Shown here one piece after another: positions 1 to 7,049 of a DNA stretch of 20,643 nt. Both the position numbers and the translations under genes were made by a program. The DNA is from Negativicutes bacterium (GTDB lineage Bacteria > Bacillota_C > Negativicutes > Sporomusales_B > JARLHX01). The DNA is taken from NCBI GenBank assembly GCA_031292015.1, contig JARLHY010000038.1, positions 1 through 20,643 on the forward strand, read 5' to 3'. Within the stretch, counting starts at the first letter, position 1. The number at the start of each line of letters is the position of its first letter. Under the pieces are notes generated by a model. The model was given only the letters and a program-made list of their open reading frames with translations, did no database searches and was not told the origin of the DNA.

Positions 1-2
1 AT

Positions 3-875
3 ATCCTGCCGCTGGCGGGGCAGACCGAGACCGAGCTGCTGGCAACGGCGGCGGCGATCGAAAAATGGTCGGAACACCCGCTGGCCCAGGCGGTGGTGAA
101 ACGGTCGGAAGGCATAGCCCTGAAGCCTGTAAGCAATTTTAAGGCGCTGTTCGGCCGGGGAGCCTGCGCCGGTCTGGACGGTGAGACCGTCTATGTCGGC
201 AACCGCCGCCTGTTTGAGGAGCTGGGGCTTTCCCTGGCAGGTCATGAGGACCGCCTAACCGCGCTTGAAGCCGAAGGCAAAACCGTCATGCTGGTAGGGA
301 CGGGCGACCGGATTTTCGGATTGATCGCGGTGGCTGACGCCCTGCGGGAGGACAGCGAAGCGGCTGTGGCCGCGCTGCACCGCTCCGGTCTGCGTCATAT
401 CGCCATGTTCACCGGTGACAACCGGCAAGTGGCGGCGGCTATCGCCGCCCGGCTCAACCTGGACGCCTTTTACAGCGATTTGCTGCCTGAGGACAAAGTG
501 GCGGCTGTGAAAAAACTGCAACAAAATTACGGCAGTGTCATTATGGTTGGTGACGGGGTCAATGACGCTCCGGCTCTGGCGGCGGCCGATATCGGGGTCG
601 CCATGGGCGTAGCCGGTACGGACGCCGCTCTGGAGACGGCGGATATCGCCCTGATGGCCGATGATCTGGGAAAGCTGGCTTACATCATCAGATTAAGCCG
701 GAAAACCATCGCGGTGATCAAACAAAACGTGACCTTCGCCATCGCCGTCAAAACGGCCTTTGTGGCCCTGACCCTCGCCGGAATGGCCAACCTGTGGCTG
801 GCCGTTTTTGCCGACGTGGGCTCGTCCCTGCTTGTTACCCTGAACGGCATGCGCCTGATGCGGCGACTGCGGTGA
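3..875 (+). CDS. P1B-type heavy-metal efflux ATPase (Zn/Cd/Pb), C-terminal part
   Basis: The gene enters from the left edge and only its last 290 residues are present. The phosphorylation loop DKTGT and the first six membrane segments lie outside the window. Visible in order are the P1B-specific HP dipeptide (visible residues 25-26, SEHPLAQ), TGDN (137-140) and the hinge motif GDGVNDAP (183-190), which together form the nucleotide-binding/P domain. Two C-terminal membrane helices follow. A Lys in the first (about 250) and an Asp in the second (about 271, ADVGSSLLV) match the residues that mark the P1B-2 group (ZntA/CadA), which exports Zn2+, Cd2+ and Pb2+ from the cytoplasm. The end is natural. 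No partner regulator (ArsR/MerR type) is visible in the window. The family is certain; the metal is inferred from the helix residues. Confidence 0.93.
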   Translation: MLPLAGQTETELLATAAAIEKWSEHPLAQAVVKRSEGIALKPVSNFKALFGRGACAGLDGETVYVGNRRLFEELGLSLAGHEDRLTALEAEGKTVMLVGTGDRIFGLIAVADALREDSEAAVAALHRSGLRHIAMFTGDNRQVAAAIAARLNLDAFYSDLLPEDKVAAVKKLQQNYGSVIMVGDGVNDAPALAAADIGVAMGVAGTDAALETADIALMADDLGKLAYIIRLSRKTIAVIKQNVTFAIAVKTAFVALTLAGMANLWLAVFADVGSSLLVTLNGMRLMRRLR

Positions 876-920
876 GACCGCAATTTGCCTGACAGCCGCA
901 AATCAGGCCGGCCGGCAGAC

Positions 921-956
921 AAAAAAATGAGCCTGGGCAAAAATGTCCGGGCTCAT
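921..956 (-). terminator. Rho-independent terminator of the small ABM-fold gene
   Basis: ATGAGCCTGG (927-936) pairs with CCGGGCTCAT (947-956), with one G-T wobble. Read on the minus strand the hairpin is followed by a run of seven T (921-927). It lies 12 bases past the stop codon of the minus-strand gene at 969-1289. It also separates that gene from the converging ATPase gene. Confidence 0.85.
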
Positions 957-968
957 AGGCTGCCTATT

Positions 969-1289
969 TTACTTTTTTGCGCATTCCGGGCCGTAAGCCA
1001 GCTCATAATGCCTGGCGAAGTCGTCGAAGTCGGACAGGACAGCCTGGGCCGCAGGTTCGACGATGGCCGTCTCGGCGTCCTCGCCGGCGAACTGCCGGAT
1101 CGACTCGATACAGTCCCACAGGGTCACCGCGAGAAACTCGACCTGCCCATTTGTCTCGCGCTGCAGCAGATAAGCGCCCTGATGGCCCTTGATCGCGGTT
1201 AGGGAGGGAAAGACTCTTTCTGTGACATGCTTGCGGTAGGCGGCGGCGTTGCCGCCGGTTGCCTGGCCCCGCCAGATGCGAACCACCAT
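969..1289 (-). CDS. Small ABM-like (dimeric alpha-beta barrel) protein
   Basis: A 106-residue protein beginning MVVRIWRGQA. I chose the ATG at 1287-1289 because AGGAGG sits 9 bases upstream; a longer in-frame extension has no ribosome site. The pattern is RIWRG at the N-terminus, then a helix, G-AYLLQR, then FLAVTLWDCIESIRQFAGED. This is typical of the antibiotic biosynthesis monooxygenase (ABM) superfamily, small cytoplasmic dimers that include quinol monooxygenases and heme-degrading enzymes. Many such short members have no known substrate. The gene stands alone with its own promoter and terminator. A second, unrelated-looking ABM-type protein lies at 15901-16200. The fold call is fairly good; an enzymatic role is not shown by the sequence. 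Confidence 0.75.
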   Translation of the reverse strand: MVVRIWRGQATGGNAAAYRKHVTERVFPSLTAIKGHQGAYLLQRETNGQVEFLAVTLWDCIESIRQFAGEDAETAIVEPAAQAVLSDFDDFARHYELAYGPECAKK

Positions 1290-1325
1290 GGAAAACTGCC
1301 TCCTTTTGCTATTCTTTTTACCATA

Positions 1326-1354
1326 ATCATAAGATAAGCCGTTGGTCCGGTCAA
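1326..1354 (-). promoter_or_regulatory. Sigma-A promoter of the small ABM-fold gene
   Basis: On the minus strand TTGACC (1349-1354) and TATGAT (1326-1331) are separated by exactly 17 bases. The match to the sigma-70/sigma-A consensus is 5 of 6 for each hexamer. The expected start is about 30 bases upstream of the ATG at 1289, giving a short leader that contains the AGGAGG site. Confidence 0.7.
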
Positions 1355-1409
1355 GCGTCTGGCAGAGACGACGGGGCGCGAAAAGAAGCCGGGCCGGTGT
1401 TGGCGCGGA

Positions 1410-1482
1410 GGAGATCGGATCCCGACGGCGAAGTATCCCGGCAGAGGCCTTTGGCCGCGAGTTCAGGCGGATCCCCGCCTGA
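1410..1482 (+). other. Hairpin-rich leader upstream of the racemase-family gene
   Basis: Three small inverted repeats lie in a row: TCGG-ATC-CCGA near 1415, GGCC-TTT-GGCC near 1447-1457, and a perfect 8-bp stem TCAGGCGG/CCGCCTGA (1463-1470 and 1475-1482) with loop ATCC. The last ends 5 bases before the AAGGAGG site of the gene at 1504. I could not match it to a T-box or any riboswitch core I know, and there is no T-run. Confidence 0.35.
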
Positions 1483-1503
1483 TACCAAGGAGGAAGATAG
1501 CTG

Positions 1504-2193
1504 ATGATCGGTATCCTTGCCGGTATGGGGCCGAAATCCACCGCCCCGTTTGTGGACAAAGTAGTTGAGTTGTGCCAGCAGCTTTATGGCGCCAAATACG
1601 ACATCGATTTCCCGCCGATGATGATTTACTCCTGCCCTACACCGTTTTATATCGACCGGCCGCTGGATCACCGGGCGCTGGAGGCGGCTATCGTCGGCGG
1701 CGCCCGACGACTGGCCGGCACAGGCGTGGACTTTATCGCCATGCCCTGTAACACCGCCCATGCCTATTTCGAAAATATCGGGCGGTCGGTGGACATACCG
1801 ATACTGAACATGATTCAGGAAACGCTGGCGGAGCTTCCCTCCGGCTGCCGAAGGATCGCCCTTCTGGCCACTCCTTCGACCATCGAATCCGGACTTTATC
1901 AGGCCGGCCTGGCTGAACATGGCTGTGAACCGGTGCAGCGCAGCTCATGGCAGGAGCTGGTCAGCGCTGTTATCGCCGCCGTAAAAGGCGCGGACGGGCT
2001 GCCGGAGGCTCTGGCCTGCTGGCGAAGGCTGCTCAGCGAGCTTGACGGCCAGGCCGACGCGGTGATCCTGGCCTGCACCGACCTGAACGTTGTCGCCGAC
2101 CGGTGTCCGGCTGACATCCCGCTGATCGACGCCGGGCACTGTCTGGCCCGGGCGGCGGTCAACCGCTATTATGGAAGGCAGCGGCAGCAATAA
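1504..2193 (+). CDS. Aspartate/glutamate racemase family protein
   Basis: A 229-residue cytoplasmic enzyme of the PLP-independent amino-acid racemase family. The N-terminus MIGILAGMGPKST is typical of the family. The two catalytic cysteines are visible: Cys82 in MPCNTAH and Cys191 in ILACTDLN. The length is normal for aspartate racemase-type proteins (about 230). The start is supported by AAGGAGG (1488-1494), 9 bases upstream. The MBL-fold gene begins 22 bases after the stop, so the two probably share a transcript. D-Asp or D-Glu formation would be the default role, but members of this family also act on other substrates, so I give no gene symbol. Confidence 0.88.
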   Translation: MIGILAGMGPKSTAPFVDKVVELCQQLYGAKYDIDFPPMMIYSCPTPFYIDRPLDHRALEAAIVGGARRLAGTGVDFIAMPCNTAHAYFENIGRSVDIPILNMIQETLAELPSGCRRIALLATPSTIESGLYQAGLAEHGCEPVQRSSWQELVSAVIAAVKGADGLPEALACWRRLLSELDGQADAVILACTDLNVVADRCPADIPLIDAGHCLARAAVNRYYGRQRQQ

Positions 2194-2215
2194 AAGCTGA
2201 AGAGGTGGACAGGGT

Positions 2216-2950
2216 ATGAAGATAACCTTTCTGGGCAGCGGTGACGCTTTCGGCAGCGGCGGGCGCCTGCAGACCTGCATTCTGGCGGAAACCGGCCGGA
2301 ACAGCTTTCTTATCGACTGTGGCGCATCCTCCCAGATCGCGATGCGCAAACAGCGGCTCGATCCCAACGAAATCGGCACCATGCTCATCAGTCATCTGCA
2401 CGGCGACCATTTCGGCGGCATCCCGTTTTTTATCCTGGATGCCCAGATGATCAGCAAGAGAACCGTGCCGCTCACCATCGTCGGTCCTGTGGGAACACGC
2501 CAGAGGATCTTCGACCTGATGGAAGTTTTGTTCCCCGGCTCCTCGACAACGGTCCGGAAATTCGCTGTCGACATCGTTGAACTGGAGCCCGAGACACCCA
2601 CCGTAATCAACGGGCTTGATGTCACATCCTATCTGGTGTCCCACCCCAGCGGCGCTCCTTCCACCGCTCTGCGGGTGGAAGCCGGCGGCAAAATCATCAC
2701 CTATTCCGGCGACACCGCGTGGGTCGACAGCCTCATTCCGGCCGCCAGGGGTGCAGATCTGTTCATAACCGAATGCTATTTCTTCGACAAAAAGGTCAAG
2801 AATCACCTCGACTATCAGACCCTTGGCGAGCATCTGCCCGAACTTCAGGTCAAGCGGATGATCCTGACCCACATGGGGCCCGAGATGCTGGCCAACCTGC
2901 CGGCTCTTTCCTGCGACTGGGCCGAAGACGGCAAGGTTCTTGAAATTTGA
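2216..2950 (+). CDS. MBL-fold metallohydrolase (RNase Z/PhnP-like)
   Basis: A 244-residue protein of the metallo-beta-lactamase fold. The N-terminal MKITFLGSGDAFGSGGR is the beta-hairpin typical of the RNase Z/arylsulfatase-like branch. The metal ligands are all present: H60-x-H62-x-D64-H65 in SHLHGDHFGG, H143 in SHPSG, D166 in SGDTAW and H219 in LTHMG. The protein is shorter than RNase Z (about 300) and has no obvious long flexible arm for tRNA, so a small-molecule or nucleotide phosphodiester/ester substrate is more likely. It is second in a two-gene unit with the racemase-family gene, with GAGGTGG upstream of the ATG, and is followed by a strong terminator. Confidence 0.88.
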   Translation: MKITFLGSGDAFGSGGRLQTCILAETGRNSFLIDCGASSQIAMRKQRLDPNEIGTMLISHLHGDHFGGIPFFILDAQMISKRTVPLTIVGPVGTRQRIFDLMEVLFPGSSTTVRKFAVDIVELEPETPTVINGLDVTSYLVSHPSGAPSTALRVEAGGKIITYSGDTAWVDSLIPAARGADLFITECYFFDKKVKNHLDYQTLGEHLPELQVKRMILTHMGPEMLANLPALSCDWAEDGKVLEI

Positions 2951-2968
2951 GGCGAAGCTGGTTCACTC

Positions 2969-3014
2969 CAACCGGGTAATTCGGACGAAAGTCCGGGTGC
3001 CCGGTTGTTTTTTT
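2969..3014 (+). terminator. Terminator after the racemase/MBL pair
   Basis: The outer stem is CAACCGGG (2969-2976) with CCCGGTTG (3000-3007). An inner stem CGGAC/GTCCG (2982-2986 and 2991-2995) is capped by a GAAA tetraloop. A run of seven T (3008-3014) follows. It lies 18 bases after the stop of the MBL-fold gene. Confidence 0.92.
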
Positions 3015-3108
3015 CACTGCATGCAGAGGAGTTGTCATACATACATAGAAATGATGTTTATATGATAAAAGATTGTTCTATAGATAGATCGGGGTGATCA
3101 GTAAGAGG

Positions 3109-3900
3109 ATGACAATCAACGTAGCAGGAATCGACGCCGGGTCCACGGCCATCAAGATTACCCTTTATGACGGAGAACGTTACGCCAGTTGGCTGGAACC
3201 TGCGGGCTGGGACTCCCGCCGGGCCGCGGCGGTGTTGCTGGCCAGGGCGGCGGCGCAGTGGGGCCTGGAGGTTGGGGCTCTGGCCGGTGTATACGCCACT
3301 GGGTACGGACGGACAGGGCTTGCCTTCGCCACCAAAGCAATCACCGAGATTACCTGTCACGCCAAAGGGGCGGCATACCTGTACCCCGGCGTGAGAACAG
3401 TCATCGATGTGGGCGGCCAGGACGCCAAGGCCATCCGGGTCGACGACGGGGGGAAAGTGGCCGACTTTATCATGAATGACAAGTGCGCTGCCGGTACAGG
3501 GCGCTTTCTCCAGGTAATGGCCCACGCCCTGGGCATGGATGTCGGGGAAATGGCCGGTTTCGGTGGGCAGGATACGGCCGAAGCTCACCCCATCACCTCG
3601 ATGTGCGCCGTTTTCGCCGAGTCGGAAGTGATCGGCCTGCTGAGCCAGGGTGTTTCCCGGGCGGCCATCGTCGCCGGCCTGTACCGGTCGATCGCCGCCC
3701 GGATCGCCGCAATGGCCGCGCGCATCGACCCCCGCCCGCCGATATTGCTGACCGGCGGGGTATCCCTCCATTCGCCGCTGCGGCGGGAACTGGAGCGGGA
3801 AATGAAAGCACCGGTTATTGTGCCCGGGGACGCCGTTTACGCAGGCTCCATCGGCGCAGCCCTATATGCCTGGGAAGATCTACAAAAAGGAGGAATATAA
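3109..3900 (+). CDS. BcrA/BadF/HgdC-type ATPase, activator of the double-cubane reductase
   Basis: A 263-residue ASKHA-fold ATPase. It hydrolyses ATP to drive single-electron transfer to a partner iron-sulfur enzyme. Motifs in order are GIDAGSTAIK (phosphate 1 loop, residues 7-16), TGYGR (64-68), VIDVGGQDAK (98-107), NDKCAAGTG (123-131), SMCAVFAESEV (164-174) and LTGGV (214-218). Cys126 and Cys166 are the two residues that in a homodimer hold one shared [4Fe-4S] cluster. I start at ATG 3109: GGGGTGATCA (3091-3100) matches the Shine-Dalgarno sequence. An upstream in-frame GTG at 3094 is itself part of that site, so it is probably not used. The partner reductase gene starts one base after the stop. 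The enzymes are oxygen-sensitive in this family. This is very likely an operon pair. Confidence 0.92.
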   Translation: MTINVAGIDAGSTAIKITLYDGERYASWLEPAGWDSRRAAAVLLARAAAQWGLEVGALAGVYATGYGRTGLAFATKAITEITCHAKGAAYLYPGVRTVIDVGGQDAKAIRVDDGGKVADFIMNDKCAAGTGRFLQVMAHALGMDVGEMAGFGGQDTAEAHPITSMCAVFAESEVIGLLSQGVSRAAIVAGLYRSIAARIAAMAARIDPRPPILLTGGVSLHSPLRRELEREMKAPVIVPGDAVYAGSIGAALYAWEDLQKGGI

Positions 3901-3901
3901 A

Positions 3902-5053
3902 ATGGATGTATCGCGTGCTCAGGCCATGGCCCATTTCGACATGGCTATTCCCCACGCCGGGGCTTCCCTCAAACAACTGAAGGAAGAGGGCAAGAAGGTT
4001 GTCGGGTTTTACTGTATGTTCGCCCCGCAGGAGGTGGCTCTGGCTGCCGGAGCGGTGGCTGTGGCGCTCTGCGCCACCAAGGAGGAACCCATTGCCGACG
4101 GGGAGAAAACCCTGCCCCGGAATTTTTGCCCGCTGATCAAATCGTCCTATGGCTTCGCGGTAACCGACAAATGCCCATTCTTCCTGCACTCGGACCTCAT
4201 CGTCGGCGAAACCACCTGTGACGGCAAGAAGAAAATGTTTGAGCTGATGGCCAAATTTAAGCCGCTGCATGTGATGAATCTGCCGCAAGGCTACGGAAGC
4301 GACGCCGACCGGGCCTACTGGCTGGAGTCGGTCAAAGCGTTCCGGCAGGAACTGGAGTCGGTTTTCGGAGTCAAAATCACCGATGCCCAACTGGCGGAGG
4401 CGATTCGCGAGCTGAACGAAGAAAGGCTGATGATCCAGGAATTGGCCGCACTCATGAAACTTGATCCGGTGCCGCTTACCGGCCAGGATCTGCTCAAGGT
4501 CCTCTGGGCCCGGAATTTCGTGTTCGACCGTCAGGAATTTTCTCTCCAGGTGCGCGAGCTGATCGCTGAACTGAAGGAACGGGCGGCGCAGGGCGGGGCG
4601 GCGATATCCAAGGGTGCGAAAAGGGTTGTCGTTACCGGCGTTCCTACCGGCCTGGGCGCCGAGAAGGTCCTTAAAATTATCGAAGACTGCGGCGCCGCGG
4701 TGGTCTATATCGAAAACTGCGCCGGCATGAAACAGTACGTCAACCTTGTTGACGAAAGCAAACCGCCCCTGGAAGCCATCGCCGAAAAATACCTTAATAC
4801 CCACTGTTCCTGTATGAGTCCCAACCCTCGCCGGCTTGACCTCCTGACCGAGGTTTGCCGGGACTACAAGGCTGACGGCGTGGTGGACATCGTCTGGCAG
4901 GGCTGCCATACCTACAACGTTGAAAGCCCGATCCTCCGCGATCATCTGAAAGCAGCCGGCGTTCCGATGCTGCACGTCGAAACCGACTACTCCCAGGGCG
5001 ACGCCGAGCAGATCAAAACCCGGGTTCAGGCCTTCCTTGAAATGATGAGTTAA
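3902..5053 (+). CDS. Double-cubane-cluster anaerobic reductase (2-hydroxyacyl-CoA dehydratase HgdB-like family)
   Basis: A 383-residue protein of the 2-hydroxyacyl-CoA dehydratase D-component family, of the single-subunit type (YjiM/DCCP) rather than the two-subunit dehydratase. It starts at ATG 3902, one base after the activator stop, and the AAGGAGG site lies inside the activator's last codons. Cysteines occur at 38, 57, 76, 91, 106, 263, 273, 302, 304, 319 and 335. The surrounding motifs (GFYCMFAPQE, RNFCPLIK, TDKCPFF, ETTCDGKKK, HCSCMSPNP, WQGCHTYNVES) are family-typical. In characterised DCCPs such cysteines bind an [8Fe-9S] double-cubane cluster that is reduced by the ATP-driven activator; small molecules such as acetylene are reduced in vitro. 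The natural substrate is unknown. No CoA-transferase or acyl-CoA gene lies nearby, which argues against an amino-acid fermentation dehydratase. Confidence 0.88.
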   Translation: MDVSRAQAMAHFDMAIPHAGASLKQLKEEGKKVVGFYCMFAPQEVALAAGAVAVALCATKEEPIADGEKTLPRNFCPLIKSSYGFAVTDKCPFFLHSDLIVGETTCDGKKKMFELMAKFKPLHVMNLPQGYGSDADRAYWLESVKAFRQELESVFGVKITDAQLAEAIRELNEERLMIQELAALMKLDPVPLTGQDLLKVLWARNFVFDRQEFSLQVRELIAELKERAAQGGAAISKGAKRVVVTGVPTGLGAEKVLKIIEDCGAAVVYIENCAGMKQYVNLVDESKPPLEAIAEKYLNTHCSCMSPNPRRLDLLTEVCRDYKADGVVDIVWQGCHTYNVESPILRDHLKAAGVPMLHVETDYSQGDAEQIKTRVQAFLEMMS

Positions 5054-5111
5054 GACTTTTAAACTATGCCCTAGCAAGCCTCCGGCGTTATTCGGGGTGT
5101 CGACAAAAGGC

Positions 5112-5232
5112 TTTTTCAACAAAACAGGCACTGGCAGACCAGCGTAAATGCTGGATTTGCCAATGCCTGTTTCCTGATTTTGGCCTTTAAAATCAGTTTT
5201 TCAACAAGCCCTTTACTGAGGGCCTCTTGTTG
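5112..5232. repeat. Hairpin-rich spacer with direct repeats
   Basis: The 186 bases between the reductase gene and the methyltransferase gene are dominated by inverted repeats. AAACAGGCA (5122-5130) pairs with TGCCTGTTT (5164-5172), enclosing TGGCA/TGCCA and CCAGC/GCTGG arms. A second hairpin is GATTTT/AAAATC (about 5175-5193). A third is CAACAAGCCCT (5202-5212) with AGGGC and TTGTTG (5219-5232). The 11-mer TTTTTCAACAA occurs twice in direct orientation, at 5112-5122 and 5197-5207. It may serve as a two-way terminator between the converging genes, or be the remnant of a small repeat element. No coding sequence is seen here. Confidence 0.6.
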
Positions 5233-5239
5233 TTTCTGC

Positions 5240-5791
5240 CTATTTTTTACAGTGATATACAAAGGCGGGAGGAAAGTTTAGTGGAACCAAATCGATTTGA
5301 ACTTCACTAAATTTCTTTTTTAATATCTTTCTCATATGCAGCGAATATTGAAAGGCAACAAAAGCACCTTCTGGTTTAAGACAGCGATCTACCGCGCCGA
5401 TGATTGTGTTCCGAAGTAACTCTGAAAAAGCGGCAAATGGTAATCCGGATATGATGCAATCAGCCTGCGGCAGATTATATCTGCGTACAAGCCAATCCAA
5501 TTTTTCAGCTTTGGCTCCATAATGAAACATAGGGTACATGGAATGCAAGGCTTTTCGTAGATCATCATCTTCCTCGACAACCAGCACTTGGCAGGAAGCC
5601 TTTTTATTCTCAGCAATAAAATCAGTAAAAACTCCGGTGCCTGCCCCTAATTCAATAATTGTCTCAATATTATCCCACGGTAACTTGCTTAACATTTCCC
5701 TGGTTAAAAATGCGGAACTGGGAGTTATACTGCCAATCTTTCTGGGGCTTTGCATAAATTTGTGGAGGAATTCAATTCGAGTGGATAACAT
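5240..5791 (-). CDS. SAM-dependent methyltransferase, phospholipid N-methyltransferase-like
   Basis: A 183-residue class I methyltransferase. SPRKIGSITPSS (residues 15-26) followed by motif I IIELGAGTGVFT is the signature of the COG3963 (PmtA-like) group, which resembles KsgA-type enzymes and in characterised members methylates phosphatidylethanolamine. SGLPFAAF is the motif IV region. No membrane segment is seen; such enzymes act at the membrane surface. The start ATG at 5789-5791 is preceded by GAGGGCTGATCA, a good ribosome site. The DNA is clearly richer in A+T than the genes on both sides, and the codon choice differs, which suggests acquisition by transfer. The gene stands alone. The true substrate could also be another small molecule or lipid. 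Confidence 0.8.
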   Translation of the reverse strand: MLSTRIEFLHKFMQSPRKIGSITPSSAFLTREMLSKLPWDNIETIIELGAGTGVFTDFIAENKKASCQVLVVEEDDDLRKALHSMYPMFHYGAKAEKLDWLVRRYNLPQADCIISGLPFAAFSELLRNTIIGAVDRCLKPEGAFVAFQYSLHMRKILKKKFSEVQIDLVPLNFPPAFVYHCKK

Positions 5792-5963
5792 CTGATCAGC
5801 CCTCGCATATCTACATTAAAGGTGATTATACGCCTATGAGCAATACTTGGCAAGAAAGTATCAATGGTAAATTTGAGAGCTAGGAAATAGAATTTTAATG
5901 AATTGGCTGATTATGACTTCCAGACAAAAAAAATGGCTGATTCCGGAGTATCAGACCAAAGAG

Positions 5964-5982
5964 AAAAGGCCTTGTTCAGGCC
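5964..5982 (-). terminator. Weak terminator after the EamA transporter gene
   Basis: On the minus strand GGCCT-GAACA-AGGCC is followed by TTTTCTCTTT. The stem is only 5 bp and the T-run is short, and it lies about 65 bases past the stop of the gene ending at 6048. The rest of 5792-6047 is AT-rich and shows no gene or other clear signal. Confidence 0.4.
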
Positions 5983-6047
5983 GGAAAATTATTAATGAAT
6001 GTAAGAGAGCAAATGCTTTTCGACAATTGCCGTGTTTTTAGAAAAGT

Positions 6048-6911
6048 TCAATAGCCGCTGGAAAGGGCCGCCAGGCCAACCATCATCGCCGCCGCGCCGA
6101 TAAGGCGGATTTTTATATTCCCCTCGGCCAGCAGCTTGGCACCCATGACCGTGCCGACCAGGATGCTGATTTCCCGGGCGGGGGCGATGTAGCTGACCGG
6201 GCTGAACACCATGGCTGTCAGCACCAGGATATAGGCCAGGGGGCTGAGCACGGCCACCCCGCAGGCCGATTTTTTATGAGTGGCCCACTCCAGGACCACT
6301 TTGTCCCAGTTTTTCAGCGCATAGGGAGTTAAGAGCAGCACCCGGCCCAGGTTGGTGGACCAGTCCAGGAGCAGCGGCGGAATCAGCAGCGTGCTGACCG
6401 AGACTTTGTCCAGAACGGTGTAGCTGGCGATGGATGTGCCGCACAATACGGCAAACAGGAGCGGCTTGTAGTCGCGGGCTTGCGCCAGTTTCAGCGGGTT
6501 GCCGGCAATGGCGACGATTCCCAGGCCGATGAGGACCGCTCCTGCCAGGGCGAGCGGCGTGGGACGCTCTCCCAGCAGAAAAATGGCGGCCAGGGTGGAC
6601 AACAGCGGGCCGGTGCCCCGGGCCAGCGGATAAATCATCGACAGATCGCCGATTTTGTAGCCCATGTCGAGCAAAATGAAATAGATTGCGTGCAGTCCGG
6701 CGCTTCCCAGAATAAAAAGCAGCTGCCACCAGCCGATTTCCGGTTGTTGGGCGAAGTATACCCATATCGCCAGGGGAAAGTAAATAACGGCCGAAAGGGA
6801 ACCGAACAGCCAGATGAACGCGGTGCCGCCGCAGGCCTTCTTGGCCAGCAGGTTCCAGGTGGCGTGGGCGAAAGCCGCGATCAGCACCAACACTAAGGCA
6901 AAACTTGTCAT
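6048..6911 (-). CDS. EamA/DMT-family permease
   Basis: A 287-residue inner-membrane protein with about ten hydrophobic segments in two halves (two EamA repeats), the usual size for the drug/metabolite transporter superfamily. Visible family features are HATWNLLAKKA in helix 1 and the end-of-helix pattern YPLARGTGPLLSTLAAIFLLGERPT in the first repeat. I start at ATG 6909-6911, where AGGAGGGG lies just upstream; an upstream extension MARRRGY lacks a site. It is transcribed divergently from a LysR regulator, which probably controls it. The substrate (often an amino acid or metabolite exported or imported) cannot be read from the sequence. Confidence 0.87.
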   Translation of the reverse strand: MTSFALVLVLIAAFAHATWNLLAKKACGGTAFIWLFGSLSAVIYFPLAIWVYFAQQPEIGWWQLLFILGSAGLHAIYFILLDMGYKIGDLSMIYPLARGTGPLLSTLAAIFLLGERPTPLALAGAVLIGLGIVAIAGNPLKLAQARDYKPLLFAVLCGTSIASYTVLDKVSVSTLLIPPLLLDWSTNLGRVLLLTPYALKNWDKVVLEWATHKKSACGVAVLSPLAYILVLTAMVFSPVSYIAPAREISILVGTVMGAKLLAEGNIKIRLIGAAAMMVGLAALSSGY

Positions 6912-6933
6912 GTAACCCCTCCTGCGCGCCAAT

Positions 6934-6946
6934 TCAACAATGTTGA
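6934..6946. promoter_or_regulatory. T-N11-A palindrome, likely LysR-type operator
   Basis: TCAACAATGTTGA is a perfect dyad with one central base and obeys the LysR consensus T-N11-A. It lies in the 138-bp divergent region between the transporter and its LysR neighbour. It falls just downstream of the candidate transporter -10 box and just upstream of the candidate regulator -35 box. Confidence 0.6.
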
Positions 6947-6950
6947 TTAT

Positions 6951-6980
6951 TTGTTAACTTCATGTTAATTTTATAATATA
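6951..6980 (+). promoter_or_regulatory. Candidate promoter of the LysR regulator
   Basis: TTGTTA (6951-6956), an 18-base spacer and TAATAT (6975-6980). The whole region is AT-rich, so chance matches are likely. The position just beside the palindrome at 6934-6946 fits autoregulation. Confidence 0.4.
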
Positions 6981-6995
6981 AAAATAAATTGTAAA
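6968..6995 (-). promoter_or_regulatory. Candidate promoter of the EamA transporter
   Basis: On the minus strand TTTACA (6990-6995), a 16-base spacer and TAAAAT (6968-6973), each 5 of 6 to consensus. Transcription would start near 6961, placing the T-N11-A palindrome inside the leader, where a bound regulator could block elongation. Confidence 0.45.
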
Positions 6996-7049
6996 ACGGA
7001 ATAATTTCGCATTTAATATTAAAATATTTAATATAGGAGGCGGTAGACT

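Noticed and set aside
1355..1503. T-box or glycine-type riboswitch before the racemase-family gene
   Set aside because: No TGGNACCGCG-type element and no other conserved riboswitch core was found; only plain hairpins are seen.
3032..3066. Sigma-A promoter TTGTCA/TATGAT before the reductase operon
   Set aside because: The spacer would be 23 bases; no alternative pair in 3015-3108 fits well. The operon promoter is left unassigned.
3815..5131. A 438-codon open frame on the minus strand opposite the reductase gene
   Set aside because: The plus-strand protein matches its family over its full length with all cysteines; the opposite frame reads as low-information sequence.
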